Shown here in pieces: positions 19,222-29,338 of a stretch of DNA of 64,000 nt. Below the pieces are notes generated by a model. It was not told the origin of the DNA. It saw only the letters and a program-made list of their open reading frames with translations, and searched no databases. The stretch lies in contig JAHBVV010000016.1 in assembly GCA_019637335.1 (NCBI GenBank), positions 1 to 64,000 of the forward strand, in the 5' to 3' direction. The DNA is from Candidatus Hydrogenedentota bacterium. Its GTDB lineage: Bacteria; Hydrogenedentota; Hydrogenedentia; Hydrogenedentales; JAEUWI01. Numbering within the stretch: position 1 is the stretch's first letter; the number at the start of each line of letters is the position of its first letter. A program made the position numbers and the translations under genes.

Positions 19222-20037
19222 ATGAAGTACGGTTACCTGATAGACATGGATGGCGTAATCTACCGCAGCAATGATGTGATACCCGGTGCGGACGCTTTCA
19301 TCAACCAACTCGTGGCGGAAGGAACCCCGTTCCGGTTCCTCACGAACAACAGCCAGCGGACGCGGCGCGACATGGTCGCGAAACTGAACCGCATGGGTTT
19401 CAAGGTGGGCGAGGAGCACATCTATACCTGCGCCATGGCGACCGCGCGTTACCTGGCGGGCCAGAAACCCGACGGCACGGCCTACGTGATCGGCGAGGGC
19501 GGCCTGCTCAACGCGCTGCACAACAACGGCTACGCGATCGTGGATCACGCGCCGGACTACGTGGTGGTGGGGGAGGGGCGCACGGTGAATTTCGAGGTCA
19601 TCGAGACCGCCGTGAATATGATTCTCAAGGGCGCCAAGCTGGTGGCGACGAACATGGACCCGAACTGCCCGACCTCCACCGGGACCCGCCCCGGGTGCGG
19701 GGCGATCGTGGCCATGCTCGAATCCGCAACCGGCGTGAAGGCCTTCAGTGTGGGAAAACCCAGTCCGATCATGATGCGCGCTGCTCGGATTGAGATGGGA
19801 TTACGTGCCGCGCAAACCATCATGATTGGAGACACCATGGAAACCGACATTATCGGCGGCGTGCAGCTCGGCTACAAGACGGTACTCGTGCTCTCGGGCG
19901 GAACCGGGGAATCAGACCTGAGCCGGTACGCCTACCAACCCGATCTTGTCGTGGAATCCATCGCGAATTTGAACCCGGCCGAACTTTTCCTGGAGCACGC
20001 CCCCGCCCTGGCGCGGGTGAGCCGGGCCGCGGTCTGA
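19222..20037 (+). CDS. HAD-IIA family sugar/nucleotide phosphatase (NagD-like)
   Basis: 271-residue haloacid dehalogenase-type hydrolase. Motif I DMDGVIYRS (catalytic Asp8 and Asp10), motif II FLTNNSQ, a class IIA cap, motif III Lys in FSVGKPSP and motif IV IGDTMETDIIGG are all present and in the expected order. Start ATG 19222 has AGAAGGA upstream. Relatives dephosphorylate sugar phosphates, UMP or p-nitrophenyl phosphate, so the substrate is open. It stands alone between repeat regions. Confidence 0.9.
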   Translation: MKYGYLIDMDGVIYRSNDVIPGADAFINQLVAEGTPFRFLTNNSQRTRRDMVAKLNRMGFKVGEEHIYTCAMATARYLAGQKPDGTAYVIGEGGLLNALHNNGYAIVDHAPDYVVVGEGRTVNFEVIETAVNMILKGAKLVATNMDPNCPTSTGTRPGCGAIVAMLESATGVKAFSVGKPSPIMMRAARIEMGLRAAQTIMIGDTMETDIIGGVQLGYKTVLVLSGGTGESDLSRYAYQPDLVVESIANLNPAELFLEHAPALARVSRAAV

Positions 20038-20401
20038 TACACCACAGTTGAAACGCTTTTAAACGGCGCCCGGGGTTTTCACCAGGGCCAGTAACACTGC
20101 CTTGCCGGCGGGGTCGCTCTCTCCACCCGCCGGTCCACTCAAGGCCCTGGCTGAATCCTCATGCGCGCATTGCAACGATGCGACTTGTTTGCCCAATACA
20201 CAGCTCATCCTTCCTTGCAGTACCCCGGGCGCCGTTTCCCTCCCTTCCCGACACCGCCGCGGCCCACTGGCCCGCCTTTTCGGCAAACGCCCATTTCTTG
20301 ACATTGCCACAGGCCGCCCGTTAGCCTCTTGGGTACAGGAGAATCGGGAACAAGCGCACCCGGGCAAACGCGGGCTGGCGGCACGAGGAGGATTTCCCTG
20401 C
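20038..20401. other. Intergenic region upstream of the GH4-like gene
   Basis: 364 bp without a credible gene. Apart from the promoter candidate at 20298-20327 and a ribosome-binding site GGAGGA just before 20402, nothing recognisable is seen. Open frames here are composition-driven. Confidence 0.5.
20298..20327 (+). promoter_or_regulatory. Candidate sigma-70 promoter for GH4-like gene
   Basis: A perfect -35 TTGACA (20298-20303) with a poor -10 TAGCCT at 18-bp spacing, about 75 bases upstream of ATG 20402. Confidence 0.35.
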
Positions 20402-21649
20402 ATGATAGAAAGGATTACGATCCTTGGCGGGAGCAGTGTTTACATCCCCGAACTAATCCTTTCCATCATTGCCCGAAACGTCAATGTCAAAGAGATCGTG
20501 CTGCTGGGTCAGGAAGGGCGCAAGCTCCAGTTGGTGGCGGGCTTCTGCCAGCGCCTCCTCAACAAAAGCGGATTCCCCGCGCAGATCATCGCTTCCACGG
20601 ACGTGCGGCAGTCTGTGGCCGGCGCCAAATACGTCCTCAATCACATTCGCGTCGGCGGCATGCAGGCGCGTATGCGCGACGAGATGTTGCCGCCCAAATT
20701 CAACATGATTGGCGACGAAAATCTCGGGGCGGGCGGCTTTTCCAACGGGCTTCGTACGCTCCCGGTCATTTTCGACATCGCGAAGCAAATCGAGGAGGTA
20801 AATCCCGACGCCACCTTCATCAACCTCACCAACCCGATGAGCATTGTGGTGGAGGGGCTGATGAAATACACGCGCCTGAAGGTGGTGGGCGTGAGCGATT
20901 TGCCCGGCGTCTACATGCGCAAGATCGCGAGCGTCCTGCAGGAAAACGTCGAAAACCTCCATTTCGACTACGTCGGCCTGAACCACTTGGGCTGGATACA
21001 GGACGTCAAGCTGGATCGCCGAAGCTGCATGAGCCGGCTGCTCGAAATCCTGGAGGCGCACACCGAGGATGGCTTCGATTATGAGCTTATCGACCTGTTT
21101 CGCATGATTCCCACACGGCAGACCGGCATGTATTTCCACCGCGCCGAAGTGCTCAAGAAACAGAAGGCCTGCTCGCGCTTTCGCGCGGAGATCCTGCACG
21201 AAGCCGAACAGCGCATCCTGAAGCTCTACGAAGATCAGCATCTGTACGAAGTGCCCGACTTGACCCGGCAGCGTAACGCGGTCTGGTATGAAGAGACGAT
21301 TCTGCCGCTCATCGAGGCGTTGGAAGATTCCCGCCCGCGAAGTGTAGTATTGTGTGTGCGAAATGAAGGCTGTATCCGTGATTTGCCTGAAGACAGCAGT
21401 GTAGAGGTCCCGGCCCTGGTAAGCCAGAGCGGAATCGAGCCGCAGAAAGTAGGCAGCCTGCCGCGTTTTCTGCGTGGCGTATTCCTCGGCACCAAGGAAA
21501 GTGACCGGTTGACCGTGGAGGCCGTCCGGCACCGCAGTTGGGAGTATGCGCTCCAGGCGCTTACGATCAACCCGTTTGTGCCCTCACTGGAGACGGCCAG
21601 AAAATACTTGGAGCGAGTGGTTAAAGATGAACACATTGAATTGCATTAA
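20402..21649 (+). CDS. GH4-like glycosidase family protein lacking the metal-binding Cys
   Basis: 415-residue protein with the NAD-binding start of family 4 glycoside hydrolases (ITILGGSSVYIPELI), FINLTNPMSIV and GLNHLGW (conserved His). These enzymes use NAD and Mn to cleave glucosides or 6-phosphoglucosides. The usual VGLCN/VGLCH motif, whose Cys binds Mn, reads VGVSDLPG here. The His is kept. It may use another ligand, act on another substrate, or not be catalytic. ATG 20402 (GGAGGA upstream) matches the family N-terminus. The next gene starts 23 bp inside its 3' end. Confidence 0.8.
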   Translation: MIERITILGGSSVYIPELILSIIARNVNVKEIVLLGQEGRKLQLVAGFCQRLLNKSGFPAQIIASTDVRQSVAGAKYVLNHIRVGGMQARMRDEMLPPKFNMIGDENLGAGGFSNGLRTLPVIFDIAKQIEEVNPDATFINLTNPMSIVVEGLMKYTRLKVVGVSDLPGVYMRKIASVLQENVENLHFDYVGLNHLGWIQDVKLDRRSCMSRLLEILEAHTEDGFDYELIDLFRMIPTRQTGMYFHRAEVLKKQKACSRFRAEILHEAEQRILKLYEDQHLYEVPDLTRQRNAVWYEETILPLIEALEDSRPRSVVLCVRNEGCIRDLPEDSSVEVPALVSQSGIEPQKVGSLPRFLRGVFLGTKESDRLTVEAVRHRSWEYALQALTINPFVPSLETARKYLERVVKDEHIELH

Positions 21650-22994
21650 GCACTTTCTGAACAAGCGCGTTCCGGCCGCCCTGCTCGCGGCCTCCCTCCT
21701 TTTCTCGCAGGGCGCCCCGGCCCAGGAGGTTCGCGGCGGCGGCGGCGCCTCGCTGGGAAGCATCGCGGGTTCCGAAACCCTGGTCACCGTGGTGCTCAAG
21801 GCCGGCGCGGAGGACCCCAACCTCCAGGTGTCCGAGGTGCGGGGCGAGACCATCAGCTTCACGAATCCAAAGGGGAATGAGACGGTATATCGCAAAGGCG
21901 ATATCGACCACATCCGCGTTCAGGGCGATGTGGTCCAGCGCCGCCTGCCCATCGTTCGCGGCTCGGTGGCCCTGCGCCCCGAGGACCAGATGATCGTGGA
22001 TCAGGCGCGCAGCCGCGCCGGCGAGATCTTCCGGACCAGCCAGGACAACCAGGAACTGCGGATCCAGGCCGCCGCCCTGACCGCCTATGCCGGAGACGAG
22101 GAAGCCGCCGGCTACCTGACCTCCCTGGCCGAATCGAACAATATTCGCACCCAGATCGATGCCGCGCGCGGGCTCTACCTCGCCGGAAAACCCGCTCCGG
22201 GCGCGGTCATCACCGGCGCGCTGGACAGCAACAACCGCAACGTTCGCGCCGCGGGCGCCGAGCTGGCCGGCCTCTTCAAGATCGAGGCAAGCACCCCCGT
22301 CTTGATGAATATGTTCAGTGACCGGTCCGCCCAGTATGCGGCCCCCGCCGCGGTGGCGCTCGCTCGCCTGGGAAACCGCGAGATCATTCCCGGCCTCTTC
22401 GATATGATCGGCAGCATCAGCGACGAGAAAAACAAGGCCGGTGTGCGCGCCTTGATTATTCTGGGCGGCGAGGATGTGATTGAATCGACAAGGCGCCGCA
22501 TCCGGGAGACCCAGGGCCTCGAGCGTTTCCGGCTTATTCGCGTCCTGTTCGCGCTGGGCGACGAGGACGGGCGCAAGGAACTGATCCGGGTGTTTAACGA
22601 GGAGCTTACGATTACCCCGGAAGCCGCCCTGCTGCTCGCCTCCGACCAGTATTGGGACGCCGCCAAGTACCTCCAGGACCGGCTGCGCCGCCGCGAGGAC
22701 GATACCTACGAGAACATGTCCTTCCGCGCGCGCAATGCGAACGCGCTGATGACAGGCGGCGATCCGTCCGCGGTCCACGTGTTTCAAGATCTGCTGCGCC
22801 GCGATGACAACAAGATCAAGGCCGAAGTGCTGGACCTGATCGCCGAGTCGGGCGCGCGCGACATGCTCAAGCTCATCCAGACATCCATCACAAACGTAGA
22901 TCCGGCGCTATCAATTATGGCGAGCAATGCCGCGATGGCCATCGCCAATCCGAGTTTTCGCGAGCGCTTGCTGGACCTGCGGGTAAGCCCCTGA
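21627..22994 (+). CDS. Exported HEAT-repeat-like protein
   Basis: 455 residues with a signal peptide (NKRVPAALLAASLLFSQGAPAQ). A small beta region follows (~45-105, VSEVRGETISFTNPKGNETV). From ~125 to the end there are repeated helical pairs with alanine-rich HEAT/PBS-like character (RTQIDAARGLYLAG, NVRAAGAELAGLFK, QYAAPAAVALARLGNREI). Such scaffolds bind proteins or surfaces. ATG 21627 overlaps the GH4-like gene, and acyP begins 1 base after its stop, so all three may be one transcript. No enzymatic motif is visible. Confidence 0.75.
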   Translation: MNTLNCIKHFLNKRVPAALLAASLLFSQGAPAQEVRGGGGASLGSIAGSETLVTVVLKAGAEDPNLQVSEVRGETISFTNPKGNETVYRKGDIDHIRVQGDVVQRRLPIVRGSVALRPEDQMIVDQARSRAGEIFRTSQDNQELRIQAAALTAYAGDEEAAGYLTSLAESNNIRTQIDAARGLYLAGKPAPGAVITGALDSNNRNVRAAGAELAGLFKIEASTPVLMNMFSDRSAQYAAPAAVALARLGNREIIPGLFDMIGSISDEKNKAGVRALIILGGEDVIESTRRRIRETQGLERFRLIRVLFALGDEDGRKELIRVFNEELTITPEAALLLASDQYWDAAKYLQDRLRRREDDTYENMSFRARNANALMTGGDPSAVHVFQDLLRRDDNKIKAEVLDLIAESGARDMLKLIQTSITNVDPALSIMASNAAMAIANPSFRERLLDLRVSP

Positions 22995-22995
22995 T

Positions 22996-23274
22996 ATGCA
23001 GCGGGTCCGTGTCCTGATCCGGGGGCGAGTTCAGGGCGTGGGTTTCCGTTTCTATACCTGCGCGCAGGCGCGTGAACTGGGCCTGTGCGGATGGGTTCGG
23101 AATCTGGCCGGCGGAGAGGTGGAGGCCGAGTTTGAAGGGCCGGAGAGCGCGATAGAGACGGTTCTGGTCCGGTGCGGGCGGGGCCCGGCGCTGGCCCGGG
23201 TTCTGGAACTTCTGGAGCTGGAGCGAGAGACCGTTGACGTGGCGCGAAATCCCGGTTTTTCCATGCGATCCTGA
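22996..23274 (+). CDS. acyP: Acylphosphatase
   Basis: 92-residue enzyme hydrolysing acyl-phosphates. The acyl-phosphate-binding loop GRVQGVGFRFYT with its catalytic Arg and the catalytic Asn in GWVRNLAGGEVE are present; many homologues have DG where this has GG. Size is typical. It begins immediately after the HEAT-repeat gene. Confidence 0.93.
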   Translation: MQRVRVLIRGRVQGVGFRFYTCAQARELGLCGWVRNLAGGEVEAEFEGPESAIETVLVRCGRGPALARVLELLELERETVDVARNPGFSMRS

Positions 23275-23371
23275 GCCGCCGCCTCGCGCTGGCGAGTTCG
23301 CGACGCCATCGCGCTATGGCGGGTGGGCGCCACGATACTTGCGGGGTGCGTGGAAGGCGGAGCGAGCTTGA

Positions 23372-24076
23372 ATGCAGTCTAAACTCTCCAGACTCCGGGA
23401 GAAACTGGCCCTGGCCCGCGCCAAGTCAGTCGAAGACTCCGCGGCGCTCGAACGCATAAAGCTACTCCTGGCCAAAGCCGACGCGCGCCGGCTGGCCGTT
23501 CCCGAGGAGGCCCGCCGCTGGAACAAAGCCCTCGAAAACATGGAGCGATCCCTCGACGTGGTCCGCGCGCGGTGCGCCCATTCGCTGGCGCTGGTCGCGC
23601 GCCTTGAATCCGATCTGGCTCGCCTCGAAGCCGGCGGGGAGGAGGCCGCCGACGCCGGAAAAGACGCGCTGGCTGATGCGTCAATCGACGAGGAGTGGCG
23701 TGATCCGCTCGAGCGGTTGGATGGCTTCAACCTGGAGCAGGCGAGCCAGTTGCAAGCGCGGCTGGATGCCGGCGAAATCGAGGATCCCCAACTTGAGGTG
23801 GGCTTGGAACTCGCCAACCAGCTCCGATCCGATTCGCCCCCGCGGCCCGGAGAGCGGGAGCCCCGCCGTCAACTGGTGCTCCGCGCCGCGGTCGAGAAGA
23901 TTAAGCGGCGGGATTTCGACGCCATGACCTTCGATGAGATCAAGCTGGTCATTTCCTGCCACGCGCTACTGACCCGCCGCCTGGAGCCGACCCCCCGCGA
24001 CGAGCGCCTTCGCCGGATACTGGATGGCGCGATCCGCGTCCTGCGAAAGAAGAAGGACGAAATGGAAGGGCGTTAG
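23372..24076 (+). CDS. Coiled-coil protein of unknown function
   Basis: 234 residues, no signal peptide. Residues 1-95 are strongly helical and charged (KLSRLREKLALARAKS, SLALVARLESDLARLEAG), fitting a coiled coil. A linker with acidic EEWRDPLERLDGFNLEQA follows, and the C-terminal part (QLVLRAAVEKIKRRDFDAMT) is basic and helical. I recognise no family. Codon use matches neighbours, which supports a real gene. A weak GC hairpin with TTTTTT (24090-24126) may end the transcript. Confidence 0.6.
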   Translation: MQSKLSRLREKLALARAKSVEDSAALERIKLLLAKADARRLAVPEEARRWNKALENMERSLDVVRARCAHSLALVARLESDLARLEAGGEEAADAGKDALADASIDEEWRDPLERLDGFNLEQASQLQARLDAGEIEDPQLEVGLELANQLRSDSPPRPGEREPRRQLVLRAAVEKIKRRDFDAMTFDEIKLVISCHALLTRRLEPTPRDERLRRILDGAIRVLRKKKDEMEGR

Positions 24077-24089
24077 TTCCGTCTTCTTA

Positions 24090-24126
24090 CGTGCGCGCCA
24101 CGTTCGCCGCGCGCGGGTGCTTTTTT
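24090..24126 (+). terminator. Possible terminator after coiled-coil gene
   Basis: GC-rich imperfect hairpin (GTGCGCG pairing with CGCGCGC) followed by TTTTTT at 24121-24126. Confidence 0.35.
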
Positions 24127-24279
24127 GCAATAGGCACGCCCACCGTTTATCATACGGCAACCCCCGGAACGGCCCCAAATCCCTCACGCCCCACGGCTGT
24201 GGTCGCGCGTTCGACCGCCCGTCCCAGGCGCGTTCCGGCGCACGTATGAGTTTTGCCCCTTTTTTACCAGGAGACGAGC

Positions 24280-24804
24280 GTGACCTCGCCATTTGATCTA
24301 TCTTCCTTCTCCCGAGAACATCTGCTTGACGCCGGGCGCGGTAACCTGTTTGGCGCGGACGCGCCGCGCCTGCCCCTGCCGAACATGCTTATGATGGACC
24401 GGGTTACCCATATCGACCGCGACGGCGGCGCCCACGGCAAAGGACAGATTATCGCCGAGCTGGACGTGCGACCGGATTTGTGGTTCTTTGGGTGCCACTT
24501 CGACAGCGACCCGGTGATGCCCGGATGTCTCGGGCTCGACGCGATGTGGCAGCTCGCCGGGTTTTACATGGCCTGGGCCGGGCACAAGGGCAAGGGGCGC
24601 GCGCTGGGCGTGAAAGAGGTCAAATTCACCGGCCAGATACTACCGACCGCCCGAAAAGTGGTGTACCGCATCGATATCCGGCGCCTGCTCGCCCTGAAGC
24701 TCGTCATGATCTTGGCCGACGGCTCGGTTGAGGTGGACGGCCGCGAAATCTACAAGGCCAAGGAACTCAAGGTCGGGCTGTTCGAGGACACCTCGGGCTT
24801 TTAG
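24280..24804 (+). CDS. fabA: 3-hydroxydecanoyl-ACP dehydratase (FabA type)
   Basis: Dehydrates 3-hydroxyacyl-ACP in fatty acid synthesis; FabA also isomerises trans-2 to cis-3-decenoyl-ACP for unsaturated fatty acids. 174 residues with the hot-dog helix and signature [20 protein letters not shown], including the catalytic His and Asp. [16 protein letters not shown] is the FabA rather than FabZ form. GTG 24280 has AGGAGA six bases upstream. No fabB is adjacent. Its stop overlaps the stop of the convergent secreted-protein gene. Confidence 0.9.
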   Translation: MTSPFDLSSFSREHLLDAGRGNLFGADAPRLPLPNMLMMDRVTHIDRDGGAHGKGQIIAELDVRPDLWFFGCHFDSDPVMPGCLGLDAMWQLAGFYMAWAGHKGKGRALGVKEVKFTGQILPTARKVVYRIDIRRLLALKLVMILADGSVEVDGREIYKAKELKVGLFEDTSGF

Positions 24805-27263
24805 TTCGGCCAGGGGACGTCCAGCCCGAGCGCCTCGGGTCTTTCGTCGATGTAGTACAGGTCGAATTCCATCCATCCATTGCCGCCGGGCTGATCGTCC
24901 AGGTAGATCCTTGCGGTGTACCCGTTCTTCGCGCTCGGCTGTTCCAACACAAACGGGTGCAATGGGCGCGACTCGATATCGATCGGGATCACCGTGACTT
25001 CCCGTTCGGGCAGGGGGCCGTGGAATGTGAAATCCTGTACATGCGCCCCGTCCCACTGGATGTGGTCGATGCTGTATGTGTCCCCCGCCACGTTCACGAT
25101 GTCGCGTCCGTCCACCAGGATACGCGCGTGGGCGAACTTCACCGCGTCGCCCTTGCGCTCGGCCAGCACCTCGCGATACCGCGCCTGCTGGCGGGCGATG
25201 GTTTCCTCGAGCCGGGCGCGGTCCGGCGCGGCGGCGAGGGTCTCCCGGGCGGCCTCGACGTCCTCCAGGGCCGCGTCCATCGCGGTCAACAGTTCCTCAA
25301 TGCCCCAGAGGATGTAACCATATCCCGGGACGCTCCGGAAGGCTTCAAAGGTGCGGTGCGTATTCTGGACCGCCTCGGCGAGCCGTTCCCGGCGCGCCGG
25401 TGATGGGGCGTCGAAATAATCGAAGTAGGCGAAGATGCCCTCCGCATAGCGCAGGTTGGTTTCGACCAGGCGGCGGGTCATCTCCAGGCGATTATTCACC
25501 TCCTTCACGAGCGCGGGGTCCTTCAGCAGCGGCGCCACGCGATCGAACTGCGCTATCATCGCCTCGGCGACCGTAAGGCCCCGCTGGATGTCCGCCAGGG
25601 TGTCTACTTCCCACGGTTTGCAGCGGAGGTAGATGCGCCGGAGCCATTCCAGGTGCTCCCGGCCATGGTCGATGTTCGGGTAGCCCTGGACCGGGAACTC
25701 GCCCACGCGCATGTGGTAGTGGGAATTGAACTGGCCGTAGGATATCGGCTCCAGGTGCAGCCCGTACTTATAGGCGCGCGGCGACATCAGGTAGATCTCC
25801 GCCATGCCCTCCGCCGCATCCGGCCCGAAGTGAATCGCACAGAAATCCCGGGCAATCTGCGCCATGTCCGCGTCGGGCTCCCAGATCAGGCGGTGGAGCA
25901 CGTACCCGTAGGCTTCCGATGTACCCCAGCCGTCGCCCCGGATGTTCGCCAACATCGCCATGCCGCGGACATTGTTGTCCCCCGGAACCATAAAGGTCTG
26001 GAGCCCGCGCTGGAAGTACTCGCCGGAAAACGTCGGGAAGATGTTGGCGCGCCCGCTCTCGTAGTAGTTCATCGTCTCGAAAAGGACGATCGCGTCGTGG
26101 GGAGACTGGTTGAAGGTCGGGTTGTAGGGCTGGTGCCACCACCGGTCCGCGCGCGTGACCTTCGGCATCACGTAGAAATTGTTCGTGGGGATTTCTTCCG
26201 TAAAAATCTCGCGGAACACTGCGGGCTGCGTATGTACTTCGTGGTCAACGAGGCTCCACGTGAAATGGAAGTACTGCTTGTCGAACTCATCCGACACCAC
26301 CTCGTGCACCTTCTTGACGAAGGTCCGGAATCGCTTCGGGTACGACCAGTCCGCCTCCGGCGCCTCGTGCATGATGTCGAAGGGCAGGTAGTTGTCCCAG
26401 AATCCGGAAATATCGTCGTTGCACAGCTCGATACCGTCGAGTTCCGGGAGGGCGGTGAACAACATCCGGAATTTGTCCTGGATCGCGTCCCAGAATTTCG
26501 GGTCGCCCGGGGAAAGGGTGGCGCCGTGCTTCTCGAGGAGGGAGGGGTGATACGTGAAGGCGTTCGCGAAACTGAAATAATTCATGTGCAGGGAATGCGC
26601 ATAGGCGATCAGCGCGCGGGTCTTTTCCCGGTTCTCCGCGTTGATAGTGGCTTCCGGTTCCGAGTCCCACGGGACGAGGTCCAGGATGGCGGTTCCCGGC
26701 ACCCAGTTGATGCTGTTGCGCAGCGCGATCCGCATGGCGGCCTCGCTTTGCCCGCCGAAACCGTAGCGGTGCCACGCGCCGCCCAGCCTCACCGGGAAGG
26801 CCGGCTCGCGCGCGCAGTCGATGTCGCGGGGGATTGCCCGGTTCACCAGCATTCGGTCGCGGATCCAGAACAAGCCGTAGGCGTGGCCTAGCGGACCTCG
26901 CGAGGTGAGCAGCAGGCGCGTCTGCCCGCCATCCTCCAGCGGCAATATCCGGAAACCCTCCGGGTTCTCCGGTGGCGCCGGGAGGTCCGGTACGCCGCCG
27001 GCGATCCGCGCAGACTGCCGGTTTTCGCCCGGCCCACCGAGCAGGATGGCATGACCCGCCGGCGCGGCGCTGTCATCCGCAGCTACGAGCACGACGCCGA
27101 TTCGGGCCGCTGTTTCGACCAGGTCGTCCATCGCCACCGAAACGGCGGTGTCGGCGCGCAGCGCCTCGGGAACGACCACCGTCCATTGGGCGGATGCCGG
27201 GGCGGAGAGAAGGCCGGCGATGCAGAGCGGCAGCGCGCAGCGGAAGAAGTTGGGGGCACACAT
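24801..27263 (-). CDS. Large secreted glycosidase-like protein
   Basis: 820 residues with signal peptide [21 protein letters not shown]. The N-terminal ~150 residues, with [20 protein letters not shown] and [19 protein letters not shown], look like the accessory domain that precedes GH20 and GH67 barrels. The middle has barrel-like segments ([50 protein letters not shown]), the C-terminal third is helical, and a beta domain ends the protein. Acidic residues in ELCNDDIS are plausible catalytic candidates. ATG 27263 is preceded by GGAAGGAAG. It follows the ABC permease-protease gene by 26 bp. I cannot name the substrate. Confidence 0.75.
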   Translation of the reverse strand: MCAPNFFRCALPLCIAGLLSAPASAQWTVVVPEALRADTAVSVAMDDLVETAARIGVVLVAADDSAAPAGHAILLGGPGENRQSARIAGGVPDLPAPPENPEGFRILPLEDGGQTRLLLTSRGPLGHAYGLFWIRDRMLVNRAIPRDIDCAREPAFPVRLGGAWHRYGFGGQSEAAMRIALRNSINWVPGTAILDLVPWDSEPEATINAENREKTRALIAYAHSLHMNYFSFANAFTYHPSLLEKHGATLSPGDPKFWDAIQDKFRMLFTALPELDGIELCNDDISGFWDNYLPFDIMHEAPEADWSYPKRFRTFVKKVHEVVSDEFDKQYFHFTWSLVDHEVHTQPAVFREIFTEEIPTNNFYVMPKVTRADRWWHQPYNPTFNQSPHDAIVLFETMNYYESGRANIFPTFSGEYFQRGLQTFMVPGDNNVRGMAMLANIRGDGWGTSEAYGYVLHRLIWEPDADMAQIARDFCAIHFGPDAAEGMAEIYLMSPRAYKYGLHLEPISYGQFNSHYHMRVGEFPVQGYPNIDHGREHLEWLRRIYLRCKPWEVDTLADIQRGLTVAEAMIAQFDRVAPLLKDPALVKEVNNRLEMTRRLVETNLRYAEGIFAYFDYFDAPSPARRERLAEAVQNTHRTFEAFRSVPGYGYILWGIEELLTAMDAALEDVEAARETLAAAPDRARLEETIARQQARYREVLAERKGDAVKFAHARILVDGRDIVNVAGDTYSIDHIQWDGAHVQDFTFHGPLPEREVTVIPIDIESRPLHPFVLEQPSAKNGYTARIYLDDQPGGNGWMEFDLYYIDERPEALGLDVPWPN

Positions 27264-27289
27264 CAAGGTACTTCCTTCCTGGACGTCGT

Positions 27290-29338
27290 TTAAGCGTCCA
27301 AAGGTTTGGCGGGCGAACGCCGGGCGCTGAACTCCACGCCCGCGACGCCCGCCGCGAAACCCGCGACGGCCACCAGCAGGACAAGCGTCGGCAGTCCCTG
27401 GTTTTCGAATTGTTCGAGCTGCAACACCCGCGAGACGAACTCCGGCGCGTAGCCGGTGGCCAGCAGGATGGCGAACGTGTTGTTCAGCAGGTGGACGAGG
27501 ATGCCGGCATGGATCGAGCCCGTGCGGACCGTCAGATAGCTCAGGACAACTCCGAGCACCGCGATGGGCGGGATGCGGTAAACGCTGATGTGAAAGATGC
27601 CGAAAAGGACACCGGAAAGGAGGATGGCGGGCCAGTTGCCCATGCGCGATCGAAACCCGGAAAGCAGTACGCCGCGGAACATGACCTCCTCGCAAATGGC
27701 CGGCGAGACCGCGGCGACGAAGAGCAGGGCGGCGAGCTGGGGCAGTCCCCTCGTGTCCCCGAACAACTTCGCCATCTCCTCCTGAAACTCCTGGGGCACC
27801 GGCAGCACGCGGTTGAACCAGTAGCCGAGCTGAATGACCAGGATGACCGCAAAGAAGCCGGTAACGAGGGACGCGGCCGCGCCACCCGGCGAAATGGGGT
27901 AGAGGTTCAGCGCCGGGCGGAAGTTGACGCGCGTATACCAGAGCAAGAGCAGAATCGGCGCCAGGATCATGATCCATTCGGTAATCAGGAGGCCCGGGAG
28001 CAGGCTCCAGGTCTGAACCGTGCTGCCCACGTAGAAGAGCATGATCAGCATGACGACAAACAGGGCGACCGACATCCCAGCGGTGATCGTGTCGCGCGGC
28101 CGGAACTCGCTCCGTCGCCAGGTGAGCGGGAAGCCCTTTTCCTCCGAGAGGATGACCTCCTCGCGCTGGAACAGCCACGCCGCGAAGAGCAGCGCGAGCG
28201 CCGCAAACGCCACCGTGCTCAGGAAGACGGCGAACATCATCTCGAATTCGGCCTTCCCGGTCAGCATGTCCCGGAACAGCAGGATGACGTTCGCCACGGG
28301 TAGAAACTGTGTGGCCGCGTTCAGCTTGACGCCCGGCATACTGGAGAAAAACACGGGAACCATGAGCACCAGGAAGAAGGGCGTGACGTAGTTCTGCGCC
28401 TCCTTGAAGCTCCGCGCGAAAACGGCCACCGCCATCATGACGGCGGAAACGAAAAAGGCGAGCGGCACCATGATAATGAGGAAAACGGCTGCGGCGCTCG
28501 GTGGAAATTGGAGATCAAACCGGATGGCTTCCCCGAGCACGGGCCGCAACTGGCCCGCCACGAAGGCGAAGGTGGCCGCCATGCTCCCCAGGTTGAGCAG
28601 GCCCGTGGCCATCGCCAGCAGGAACACCGTGCCGAACTTGCCCGCCACGATTTCCAGCTTCGTGGTGGGGGTGGAGAGCAGCGTCTCGAAGGTCCCGCGC
28701 TCCTTTTCCCCCGCGGTCACGTCCACCGCCGGGTAGAAGGCCCCCAGCGCGAGCATGACCACCATCAGCACCGGCAGCACGATGCCCAGCGCGTTGCCCG
28801 TGGCCTTGGCCGGCGGCGCGGTGTCCTTTCGTTCGAGCCGCAGTGGATGAATGTAGTCCATCTCGATTTGCAGGTCGGCCAGCCGGGATTCCAGCAGCGC
28901 GTCCCGGTCCTTTTCGAGGCCCTCGCGCAGGCGCGTGGCGGCCCCGGAAGATTCAAACTCCGTGGAGTCATACAGGATTTCCACCTGGACCGTTTTTCCC
29001 TCGGCGAGCGCCGCCACGACGGGGCCATCAACCCGAACAACGGCCTGCAGGCCGCCGTCCCGCAACGCGCCAGCCGGATTGTCCGAGTCGACAATCTCGA
29101 TCTTCTCGATGTCTTCCAGCCACGCGCGCACGGCCTCCGGCTCGGGGGACTGTATCGCGACCTTGGACACGGAGCGGTCCAGCGAGGCGATCTGGACAAG
29201 CGCGCCCTGCATGCCCACGATGACCAGCGTGGGGTAGAGGAGCACGGGGACGCCAATCATCATGATCAGGGTGCGCTTGTCCCGCACCGTGTCGAGCATT
29301 TCTTTCTTGAATATCGTCCTGACCGTGCGCAGGTTCAT
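27290..29338 (-). CDS. ABC-2 type permease fused to CPBP intramembrane metalloprotease
   Basis: 682-residue membrane protein with two modules. Residues ~1-400 are an ABC-2/NatB-like permease: N-terminal helix, large extracytoplasmic domain, then VTAGEKERGTFETLLSTPTT and several helices. Residues ~430-660 are a CPBP (Abi/CAAX-type) protease with its motifs EEVMFRG (~548), FGIFH (~577) and HLLNN (~617). The start overlaps the ATPase gene by 4 bp. The ATPase supplies energy for export; the protease may process or protect against the cargo. That last link is inference. Confidence 0.88.
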   Translation of the reverse strand: MNLRTVRTIFKKEMLDTVRDKRTLIMMIGVPVLLYPTLVIVGMQGALVQIASLDRSVSKVAIQSPEPEAVRAWLEDIEKIEIVDSDNPAGALRDGGLQAVVRVDGPVVAALAEGKTVQVEILYDSTEFESSGAATRLREGLEKDRDALLESRLADLQIEMDYIHPLRLERKDTAPPAKATGNALGIVLPVLMVVMLALGAFYPAVDVTAGEKERGTFETLLSTPTTKLEIVAGKFGTVFLLAMATGLLNLGSMAATFAFVAGQLRPVLGEAIRFDLQFPPSAAAVFLIIMVPLAFFVSAVMMAVAVFARSFKEAQNYVTPFFLVLMVPVFFSSMPGVKLNAATQFLPVANVILLFRDMLTGKAEFEMMFAVFLSTVAFAALALLFAAWLFQREEVILSEEKGFPLTWRRSEFRPRDTITAGMSVALFVVMLIMLFYVGSTVQTWSLLPGLLITEWIMILAPILLLLWYTRVNFRPALNLYPISPGGAAASLVTGFFAVILVIQLGYWFNRVLPVPQEFQEEMAKLFGDTRGLPQLAALLFVAAVSPAICEEVMFRGVLLSGFRSRMGNWPAILLSGVLFGIFHISVYRIPPIAVLGVVLSYLTVRTGSIHAGILVHLLNNTFAILLATGYAPEFVSRVLQLEQFENQGLPTLVLLVAVAGFAAGVAGVEFSARRSPAKPLDA

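Noticed and set aside
20102-20401. Upstream extension of the GH4-like frame
   Set aside because: No family similarity, and GGAGGA plus the typical NAD-binding start mark ATG 20402.
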